Of a DNA stretch of 26,183 nt, positions 1 through 7,500 are shown in pieces. The DNA is taken from positions 1 to 26,183 of the forward strand of contig SFEX01000025.1 in the NCBI GenBank assembly GCA_004557075.1, written 5' to 3'. Each line of letters begins with the position of its first letter. Position 1 is the stretch's first letter. The notes beneath the pieces were generated by a model. That model was not told where the DNA came from. It worked only from the letters and a program-made list of their open reading frames with translations, and made no database searches. The position numbers were made by a program, and so were the translations under genes. The DNA comes from Clostridiales bacterium. GTDB taxonomy: Bacteria; Bacillota; Clostridia; Oscillospirales; Oscillospiraceae.

Positions 1-60
1 ATACCGCTCTGCCAATCCGCTCTCTTCGCAAAGATGGCCTTTTGGCAATTTGACGATTAG
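1..60 (+). CDS. Possible 3' end of a gene entering from the left (19 residues)
   Basis: Frame 1 is open from the window edge to a TAG at 58-60 and would encode a C-terminal tail ending FAKMAFWQFDD. The other two plus frames also stay open for a while, so this is weak. If real, it is the last part of a gene on the same strand as the recombinases, either cargo of the element or flanking chromosome. I do not recognise the tail and assign no function. Confidence 0.2.
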   Translation: MPLCQSALFAKMAFWQFDD

Positions 61-150
61 GTCCAATGTTTTAAACTAACACGAAATGATTTAAGTAAAC
101 AAAGAGCCGAAAATTAAGGCTTTTTTCATAACCTATATGCAGACAAACGG

Positions 151-185
151 GGCATGGTATGGTACAATAATACCGTATCAATGCC
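151..185. promoter_or_regulatory. Imperfect inverted repeat upstream of the recombinase genes
   Basis: Outer arms GGCAT (151-155) and ATGCC (181-185) enclose the related inner arms GGTATGGTA and TACCGTATC, about 30 nt before the first recombinase start codon at 218. A TACAAT at 163-168 could be a -10 box, but no good -35 is visible. It could be an operator, a recombinase-binding site or part of a leader structure; the sequence alone does not decide. Confidence 0.3.
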
Positions 186-217
186 TCGTTTTCCGGCTGC
201 GGAATAGGAGGCAAAAT

Positions 218-631
218 ATGAATAAACAGCCGGAAATGGTGACTGCACTATATTATCGTGCAGCACGGAAAAATGATGATACAAACCTGTACCTTGACAA
301 TCAAATGTACCAACTGCTGCATTACGCGCAGCAACACGGTATTGACAGCTATATCCTGTATGCAGATAACGGTTTTTCGGGGACAAACCCAGACCGTCCG
401 AGCTTTCAGAAATTGCAGGCGCACATCCACGACCAACGGATTCATACGGTGGTTGTGAGCAGCATTGACCGGCTTTCCCGGAATATGCTTGATACCTTGC
501 AATTCATGGAGAACGCCGCGAAATACGGTGCGTCGGTTATCTCCATCACGGAGGGTAGCGACTTGTTGGCAGGCTGCAACATCTATTCTACGCTTGTCCG
601 TTCTTTTGAGAAAGGCGGTGAGCAGAAATGA
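218..631 (+). CDS. Small resolvase-domain protein lacking the catalytic serine
   Basis: This 137-residue protein consists of little more than the N-terminal catalytic fold of serine recombinases. The family landmarks are visible: a tyrosine-arginine strand near residues 12-14, the segment DNGFSGTNPDRPSF, and IDRLSRN in the middle. Where the large neighbour reads ERLS, this protein reads YRAA, so the nucleophilic serine is an alanine at about residue 16. There is no recombinase DNA-binding domain, zinc ribbon or coiled coil. The start at 218 is chosen because an AGGAGG site lies just upstream; an earlier in-frame start at 137 lacks this. The stop overlaps the next gene by 4 nt, so translation is probably coupled. 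It may be an inactive partner or regulator of the large recombinase, or a decaying duplicate. Family assignment is sound; the role is inference. Confidence 0.8.
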   Translation: MNKQPEMVTALYYRAARKNDDTNLYLDNQMYQLLHYAQQHGIDSYILYADNGFSGTNPDRPSFQKLQAHIHDQRIHTVVVSSIDRLSRNMLDTLQFMENAAKYGASVISITEGSDLLAGCNIYSTLVRSFEKGGEQK

Positions 632-2427
632 TGAACCATGATATTACACCTGTCAGTTCATTTCAGCGTGTTGTCAATACCAGTCCTTTGCAGACAGAAA
701 CCCGTGCTGCCATCCAGAATACAGTGCTGCAATTCTACGTCAAAAATCAACCGCAGGAGGATGATACCGATGGTATTACCGCCTGCTATGAGCGTTTGTC
801 CCAAGAGGATAAATTAGAGGGCGAGAGCAACAGTATTGTCAACCAGAAAAAAATTCTGGAAAAATATTGCCGCGATCACGGCTATACAGCTATCCGCCAC
901 TATGATGAGGACGACGGGTACTCCGGGACGAATTTCAACCGGCCCGGCTTCCAGCGGATGCTTGCCGATATAAAGGCTGGAAAGATCAAGCGGGTTATTG
1001 TCAAAGATATGTCCCGATTTGGCCGCAATTATCTCCAAGTGGGTATGTATACGGAAATGCTGTTCCCGGAATACGGCGTCCACTTTATTGCGGTGAATGA
1101 CGGCGTGGATAGTGTACGCGGGGACAGCGAGTTTACCGCTATCCGTAACGTGTTCAATGAGATGTACGCCAAGGACACCAGCAAGAAAATTCGTGCAACG
1201 TGGCAATCCAAAGGACGCTCCGGCGAACACCTTACCACCATCCCGCCTTATGGGTATAAGAAAGACCCGGAGGACAAGAAAAAGTGGATTGTGGATGAAG
1301 AAGCTGCTGCTGTTGTCCAGAAGATCTTTTCGCTGTGTGTGGACGGCATGGGGCCTACCCAGATCGCCAAATGGCTGCGGACAAGCAAAGTCTTAAATCC
1401 TACTGCTTACGCAAGGGCAAAAGGACTGCCAGTTTCCAATAAGTCAACGGCAGACCCGTATAAATGGACAAATGAAACGGTTTCCCGTATGTTGGAGCGT
1501 GTTGAGTATTTAGGCCACACGGTCAACTTCAAGACCACCAAGCAATCGTTCAAGAGCAAAAAGAAGCTGTGGAATGACCCCTCTGAATGGGTGATTTTTG
1601 AGAACACCCAAGAACCTATCATTGAGGAAAGTGTTTTTCTGATTGTTCAAAATATTCGTCAGGGACGACGCCGTCCTACCAAGATGGGAGAAATGGGTAT
1701 GTTCTCTGGCCTGCTGTTCTGCTCTGATTGCGGAGGCAAGATGTACCTGTGCCGGGCTAACAATTTTAAGCCGGAACAGGAATACTACATTTGCTCTACT
1801 TATCGCAAAGACCGTACCCTTTGCACGACACATTCCATCCGTCGCGTTGTCCTTGAAGAAATCGTTTTGAGAAATCTCCGAGAGGCGATTGCGTATGTAT
1901 CACAGTTTGAGGACGATTTTATACAGCGGGCAGCAGACCGTGACCTGCGGGAGCGTGATAAGGAGCTGGCACAGAAAAAGGATGTGTTAGCCCAAGCTGA
2001 AAAACGGATAGCGGAACTGGACGTTATTTTCAAACGACTGTATGAGGATAACATTTCCGGCAAACTGTCCGATGAACGGTTTATCAAATTGTCCCACGAC
2101 TACGAGCAGGAGCAGGCCAATCTAAAGACGATGGTGGAAAATCTGCGTCAGGACGTGAAGCAGCAGGAGAAGCAGAAAATTAACGTCAAACATTTCATTG
2201 CTGCGGTCAAAAAATACACCGATATGACCCAGCTTGACGCAAGTATTCTGCGGGAGTTCGTCGAGAAGATTTACATTTCTGATGTCTACACGCCCGACGA
2301 AAACGAACCACGCATAAAGGTTCGTGACATCCAGATCGTTTACAATTTCATTGGTGCATTTGATTTTGAGGAAGCAAGGGAACAATTCCAAGCAGCCCAA
2401 AAAATAGCGAAAGCCGGTGTAGCATAA
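628..2427 (+). CDS. Large serine recombinase (site-specific integrase/transposase, TnpX-like)
   Basis: This 599-residue protein should integrate and excise a mobile element through a 5'-phosphoserine intermediate. The catalytic domain spans about residues 50-200, with the nucleophile at about Ser58 in CYERLSQED, the motif DGYSGTNFNRPGF and the arginine-rich DMSRFGRN. A recombinase domain follows with PPYGYKKDPEDKKKW. A zinc ribbon has CSDCGG and later YYICSTY with another cysteine, and a coiled coil lies at about residues 440-520. The length is normal for large serine recombinases of the Tn4451 TnpX type. It has a 50-residue N-terminal extension before the catalytic core, with no later in-frame Met before the core. 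The start overlaps the stop of the serine-less resolvase. Such genes usually sit at one end of their element, so the element boundary is probably just downstream, before hypB. Confidence 0.93.
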   Translation: MMNHDITPVSSFQRVVNTSPLQTETRAAIQNTVLQFYVKNQPQEDDTDGITACYERLSQEDKLEGESNSIVNQKKILEKYCRDHGYTAIRHYDEDDGYSGTNFNRPGFQRMLADIKAGKIKRVIVKDMSRFGRNYLQVGMYTEMLFPEYGVHFIAVNDGVDSVRGDSEFTAIRNVFNEMYAKDTSKKIRATWQSKGRSGEHLTTIPPYGYKKDPEDKKKWIVDEEAAAVVQKIFSLCVDGMGPTQIAKWLRTSKVLNPTAYARAKGLPVSNKSTADPYKWTNETVSRMLERVEYLGHTVNFKTTKQSFKSKKKLWNDPSEWVIFENTQEPIIEESVFLIVQNIRQGRRRPTKMGEMGMFSGLLFCSDCGGKMYLCRANNFKPEQEYYICSTYRKDRTLCTTHSIRRVVLEEIVLRNLREAIAYVSQFEDDFIQRAADRDLRERDKELAQKKDVLAQAEKRIAELDVIFKRLYEDNISGKLSDERFIKLSHDYEQEQANLKTMVENLRQDVKQQEKQKINVKHFIAAVKKYTDMTQLDASILREFVEKIYISDVYTPDENEPRIKVRDIQIVYNFIGAFDFEEAREQFQAAQKIAKAGVA

Positions 2428-2437
2428 CACTACACCG
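2415..2437 (+). terminator. Hairpin at the end of the recombinase gene
   Basis: CGGTGTAG (2415-2422) and CTACACCG (2430-2437) form a perfect 8-bp stem with a 7-nt loop that contains the stop codon. The T-rich TGTTTTCTTA comes 14 nt later, so it is an untypical intrinsic terminator. It could also belong to the attachment-site region of the element. Confidence 0.4.
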
Positions 2438-2475
2438 ACTTCTACATAAATGTTTTCTTAAGTCACCGCCCCATT

Positions 2476-3144
2476 TTACTTGTTCCAAGCGGCGACCTGG
2501 TCTCTAAGCCAGTTTGCCCACTCGTCAATGCCCTCTCCCGTTCTTGCGGAGATGGGGATGATCTTGATATTGGGGTTGAGCTTTGTTACATACTCTCTGC
2601 ACTTATCAAGGTCAAAATCAAAGTACGGCATTACGTCGATCTTGTTTACAAGCAGAACGTCGCAGATGGAGAACATAAGCGGGTACTTGAGGGGCTTGTC
2701 GTGCCCTTCGGGTACGGAAAGTATCATTGCGTTCTTCACGGCGCCGGTGTCAAATTCGGCGGGGCAGACAAGATTGCCGACGTTTTCAAGTATCGCAAAA
2801 TCAATGTTCTCGGTGCCGAGGCCCTCAAGCCCCTGCTTGGTCATGCCGGCGTCGAGATGGCACATGCCGCCGGTGTGGAGCTGGATGACCTTCGCGCCTG
2901 TCTCGGCTATCGTGTGCGCGTCAACATCGGAGTCGATATCGGCCTCCATAACGCCGATCCGCATCTCGTCCTTGAGAGCGGCAATAGTCGCTTTAAGAGT
3001 GGTGGTCTTGCCGGAGCCGGGAGACGACATGAGATTAAGCAGGAATGTTTTTTCCTTTTTAAGTTCTTCGCGCAGCTTATCCGCCTCGCGATCGTTGTTT
3101 TCAAATACACTCTTTTTGATCTCGAGCACTCTGAATCCATCCAT
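2476..3144 (-). CDS. hypB: HypB, GTPase nickel chaperone for hydrogenase maturation
   Basis: HypB is the cytoplasmic SIMIBI-class GTPase that, with HypA, loads nickel into the large subunit of [NiFe]-hydrogenases. The 222-residue protein shows the P-loop SSPGSGKTT (about 40-48), a metal-site Cys-His pair in GGMCHLDA (C95, H96), the family-typical ENVGNLVCPAEFDTG (C127) and the guanine-specificity motif NKID (167-170). It lacks the N-terminal CxxCGC motif and histidine-rich stretch found in some HypB proteins, as is common in short forms. The start at 3144 has GAGGTG six bases upstream; a GTG at 3153 would overlap that site. It lies 22 nt after a solute-binding-type gene, probably in the same transcript. 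No other hyp gene or hydrogenase is in the window. The recombinase module sits directly after its stop. Confidence 0.93.
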   Translation of the reverse strand: MDGFRVLEIKKSVFENNDREADKLREELKKEKTFLLNLMSSPGSGKTTTLKATIAALKDEMRIGVMEADIDSDVDAHTIAETGAKVIQLHTGGMCHLDAGMTKQGLEGLGTENIDFAILENVGNLVCPAEFDTGAVKNAMILSVPEGHDKPLKYPLMFSICDVLLVNKIDVMPYFDFDLDKCREYVTKLNPNIKIIPISARTGEGIDEWANWLRDQVAAWNK

Positions 3145-3166
3145 TGTATTCACCTCATATATATTT

Positions 3167-4363
3167 TTAATTTAATGAACTCATTATGGTACGCAGGACA
3201 TTATCAAAGTTCCTGCTGTTTTCCGAATATTCCGAGCTTGCCTCGTAATTTATCCTGTCGCCGCTGTCCTTAAGCTCCTTTATCGCTTCGTTAAGCTTGC
3301 CGTACACTTCGCTGTCAGAGCCGGATGCCGCTGTTCCCACGGCGGCGATATATCCGCTGTCGCCGACAAAGCGGCTGTTTACGCTGTCGGATGAAAACCA
3401 CTTGACAAACATTGCAGACGAGCGCTCGCGCGTGCTGTCAGACGCAAGGATAGATACACCCGTTACCTTCTCTATATACACGGGCTTTCCGTCCTTCATG
3501 CACGGGAACTTCGCAAATGATATATTGTCCCCATCAAGCTTGTCGGCATATTTCATGATATTGGCCGACGACACTATAGCACAAGGCAGATTGCCCTCCG
3601 CGACCTTATAGGCCGCCGCATTGTCGGAGGTGACAAAGCCTCTGTCATACGCAGTCTCCGCCAGCAGTTTATATATGTATTTGCAATTATCGTTTCCGGT
3701 ATCGTGCGGGCTTACGGCGTCAAAATTATCGCCGAGCTGAGCCATGGCGTTTCTGAAAAACAGCGAGTAATCCGAAATCGTGAAAAAGCCCTCGGAATTT
3801 CTGCTGTAGTATTCGCTTGATACAGAGCAGAGCTTTTCAAAATTCGATATCGCCGAAATATCGGAGAAGCGATCGGTATTTACGATAAACACATTCGTCT
3901 CCGCCGCAATGGGCACTGCCACAAGGTTCTCCCCCGTGCGGGCGGCTTTTGCCATGTTCTCATCATATTCCGAGCTTTCCCACTCTCCGAAATACTCATC
4001 CATATCGGCGAGAACTTCTTTATCCCTGAGGTAAGCGGAAAAGTCGGTGTCGCAGGCTATCATATCCGGCAGCTTATCACCGGAGTCTATAAGCGCGCAT
4101 ATCTCATCATACAGCTCAACATCGGTATCAAACGCTCTCGGGGACACGCTTATGCCGTACTCTCCCCCGTCGCCGTCATTATATTCAGAGCACAGGTCTT
4201 CTACGCCGCCCCACATCGCGTCATCATTGACATACCAGAAGCTGAGTGTCTGAGGCTCATCAGGTCTGTACGGCGCGTAATGGGCAAAATATATGTATAC
4301 CGCTCCGGCTATTAACAGCACCGCCGCTATGGCAATACCTATATTGTACTTGATTCTTGACAT
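3167..4363 (-). CDS. Membrane-anchored extracellular solute-binding-like protein
   Basis: The 398-residue protein starts with a short positively charged tail and one hydrophobic segment (about residues 8-27), followed by a long acidic extracellular domain. That domain reads like a family-1 solute-binding protein: an early beta strand (TLSFWYVND), a DMIACDTDFSAYL segment, VAVPIAAETNVFIVNTDRF, and a C-terminal FVKWFSSDSVNSRF. There is no lipobox cysteine, so an uncleaved membrane anchor is more likely than lipidation. No ABC permease or ATPase gene is adjacent, so the ligand and transporter are unknown. hypB follows after 22 nt, and a good promoter lies upstream on this strand. A metal ligand would suit the neighbour, but the sequence looks more like the sugar/general class. 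Family assignment is moderately sure, the substrate is not. Confidence 0.7.
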   Translation of the reverse strand: MSRIKYNIGIAIAAVLLIAGAVYIYFAHYAPYRPDEPQTLSFWYVNDDAMWGGVEDLCSEYNDGDGGEYGISVSPRAFDTDVELYDEICALIDSGDKLPDMIACDTDFSAYLRDKEVLADMDEYFGEWESSEYDENMAKAARTGENLVAVPIAAETNVFIVNTDRFSDISAISNFEKLCSVSSEYYSRNSEGFFTISDYSLFFRNAMAQLGDNFDAVSPHDTGNDNCKYIYKLLAETAYDRGFVTSDNAAAYKVAEGNLPCAIVSSANIMKYADKLDGDNISFAKFPCMKDGKPVYIEKVTGVSILASDSTRERSSAMFVKWFSSDSVNSRFVGDSGYIAAVGTAASGSDSEVYGKLNEAIKELKDSGDRINYEASSEYSENSRNFDNVLRTIMSSLN

Positions 4364-4392
4364 AACCTATTTCCTTAATTTCATTTATTTAA

Positions 4393-4421
4393 TTTATAGC
4401 ACATTTTAATGTCGTTTTCAA
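4393..4421 (-). promoter_or_regulatory. Promoter of the solute-binding protein / hypB operon
   Basis: Read on the minus strand, TTGAAA (4416-4421) and TATAAA (4393-4398) are separated by exactly 17 nt, about 30 nt before the start codon at 4363. This is a good housekeeping-type promoter and is the only clear one for the two genes. Confidence 0.65.
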
Positions 4422-4489
4422 CTATATCGTGTCGTATTCTTCACAAAGTAAAGATATTGTATCACATGGACGATGTAATGATTATCCGA

Positions 4490-4518
4490 TTGACCTTGCT
4501 TTAATTTTGTGTTATTGT
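4490..4518 (+). promoter_or_regulatory. Promoter of the giant surface protein gene
   Basis: TTGACC (4490-4495) and TATTGT (4513-4518) are spaced by 17 nt. Transcription would begin around 4525, leaving a leader of about 30 nt that carries the GGAGGG ribosome binding site just before the ATG at 4557. This also argues against the upstream in-frame ATG at 4524, which would lie at or before the transcript start. Confidence 0.6.
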
Positions 4519-4556
4519 AATTTATGTATAATTATGTCCTTTTCGGAGGGATCGCC

Positions 4557-7500
4557 ATGAATTCAAAACTCAGAAAAATCATAAGCTCATTTCTGGTCGT
4601 GGTAATGATGTTCAGCCTTGTCGGAGGCGCCATTCCAGTTATGGCCAAGGACGCCTGCGGCTATGAGCCCACATCGACCATGAGCGCCCTTGCGGGCGGC
4701 AGCGAGGACGCAGTGTCGGGAGGAGTATATAGCATCTCCTCTGAGTCCGAGCTGAACAGCTTTGCAAAATATGTTAATGACGGACGCTCCACGGCAGGAG
4801 TGACCTTCTATCTCACTTCGGATATAAAGCTGGACAAGGATGCCCTATGGGTTCCCATAGGAAGCAGCCTTGTAAACGCGTTCCAGGGCGTCTTTGATGG
4901 CTGCGGCTTCGCTGTCACAAGGCTTTCGAGCGCGTCCGCCGGATCGGATTTCGCGCTTTTCGGATATGTTAAGAGCGAAGCGGCACTTATCAAGAACCTC
5001 GGCGTTGAGGGCGAGATCACCGGAGCCGATTACGTTGCCGGTATCGTGGCTCACTTAAACGGCGGCGCCGTGAAAAACTGCTGGTCAGCAGTCGACGTCA
5101 GCGGCGAGGGCGCCGTCGGCGGAGTTGCGGCCGAAGTCGTTGGCGGCACCGTATCCAACTGTTGCAGCTTCGGATACATAAACGGCAGCAAGCAGGTCGG
5201 CGCGATCGCAGGCCGGGTCTCCGACAGAGCTGTTGTTGATTACTCCTACTATGTCTATTACGGCGCAGACAGCGCAGTCGGCAGCACGGACAGCTCAAGC
5301 CGTGCCGACGTATTCCGCTTTGCCGGCAGCAGCACCGAGGTTCTGACGGAAAAGGTGCTCACAGTCGGCAGCAAGAAAACCGACGATCTCATCGCTCTGC
5401 TCAACGAGTGGATCGACCAGCAGAAGGGCCGTTCCGATTACAGGGATTGGGTATACGATACCTCCAAGCAAAGCACCGACCGCACCGATGGCAGGTATCC
5501 CAGTCTCGAGTACCCCGGATATATCGAGCCGGTCGAGAGCATATATACCGCGACCGCAAGTATGACGGCTCTTTACGAGTCCAACGCAAGCGGCACGGCC
5601 GGAGCGTTCTACAGCATTTCAAGCTCCAAGGAGCTTGAGTATTTCCGTGATTATGTTAACCTCGGTTATCTGACAGAGGGCATCACCTTTTTCCAGACAA
5701 AGGACATCAGCATAGGGCTCGCCGGTGCACTCAACACGGATATCGTCTGGATTCCTATCGGCAATGACGATAAGGTCGCGTTCAAGGGCGTGTTTGACGG
5801 CCAGGGCTATCTTCTTTTAGATAATTACACAAACGGCGGAAACTATCAGGGTCTGTTCGGCTATGTTGACGGCGCGGACGCTGAAATCAAAAACGTCGGC
5901 AGTACCGGCATTCTCAAAGGCAACGACTCCGTCGGCGGCATCGTCGGAAATCTTATAAACGGCAGCGTAACAAACTGCTGGTTTGACGGCGAGATAAACG
6001 CCGACGACAGGATAGGCGGCATCGTCGGCAAGGCCGACGCAGGCAACATCACAAACTGCGTAAACTTTGCAAACGTCATCGGCAGCAAGAAGGTCGGAGG
6101 CATCGTCGGCGAGACAACAAGCTCCGTTAACATCAAATACTGCTACTACTCCTCCGAAAATTCCGTCGGCTGCGGCGACGGCTCGGGCACTCAAACCGCG
6201 GTAGTCGGCTTTGACAGGAACGGCTCCGATTTCACGCTCAAGCGTTCCGTTACCGTGGGCAGCGCCTCCGGCGTGAAGCTTCTTAATGTACTCAACCACT
6301 GGGTCACTTACCTTTCCGTTGATAACAGCTACCGCTTCTGGAAAATCGACGACAGCGCCGAAGGCGTTGCGCGGCTTCAGGGACTGCACCCGACTCAGCT
6401 CTTCCCCGGCGACGGAGCCGGTATCAAGCGCGTCGATGAGCCGAGAGTAGATGTTGACAACACGGAAAATCCGTACAGCATAATCTATTCCAAGACCTCT
6501 ACCATGACAGAGCTTGCCGCAAGCGGAGGGGAAGTCGTTCAGGGCGGACACTACAGTATCTCAAGCGCGGACGAGATGCAGCTCCTGTCTGACTTTGTAA
6601 ACAGCGGTCACGATACCCTGGGTGCCACGTTCTATATGACGGATGACATAATTTTGGCCGGAAAGGCCGCCACAAGCGGCGACCATGGATGGATACCTAT
6701 CGGCAGAGATTTTACTGTTACCGATATCTCCTCATGGAAATACATGTTCCGCGGCACCTTCGACGGCTGCGGCTACACGGTCTATGGCCTGTACATAACA
6801 AACGAAAAGGGCGATAACCTTGGCCTGTTTGGCAGAGTTCGGGACGGCGTCATCAAAAACCTCGGCGTTGTTGGCGGCATGGTCGGTGAGATAAAATGCG
6901 GCGGCATAGTCGGCAAGATAGACAACGGCACCATCGAAAACTGCTGGTCAGCGGTTAATATTCAGTCCGAATCCAAGACCGGCGGCATAGCCGGCATAAT
7001 AGACCATGCCACCATAACCAACTGCGTTGCCTACGGCGCTATGCTCTGCTACGGCGCAGGTACTGCGAATGCGGGCGGCATTTTCGGTGAGGATATGGGC
7101 AAGTCAACGGTCAAAAACTGCTACTACCTGGGCAGTGCCGCCAAGGTCGGCTATGACAAGATCGCAAGCAGCAGCACGGCCGATATAATAAGTTTCACCT
7201 ACGGCTTTGAAAACGACGACTATTACTGCACTCTCGAGCGGGCGGCAATTATCGACGACGTTACCACGACGAGCCTGCTCGACGCGCTGAACGCATGGGT
7301 ATACATGCGCAACAACGGCCAGTACTGCGCATGGCTCAATTCCGAAACCCTTATCGTGGCCGACGACGGCGCTAATCCCGGTCACTATCCGAGACTCATG
7401 ACCGCACAGGAGCGCACGGATCCCGGCAACGACAACTATAACGGAGATTATACCGCGACCTCATCGGTCAGCGCTCTCTACAGCACCCGTACAGACGGTA

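Noticed and set aside
1..30. TGGCAGAGCGGTAT-like sequence on the minus strand, suggestive of a tRNA D-arm
   Set aside because: No matching acceptor stem, anticodon arm or T-arm is present within the window, so it is not a tRNA.
137..217. Upstream extension of the small resolvase gene to 137
   Set aside because: The extension has no ribosome binding site and reads through the inverted repeat at 151-185; AGGAGG before 218 is far better.
5817..6551. Long minus-strand open frame of 244 codons inside the surface protein gene
   Set aside because: It is a shadow frame made by GC-rich repeats of the plus-strand gene; it has no ribosome binding site and no domain.
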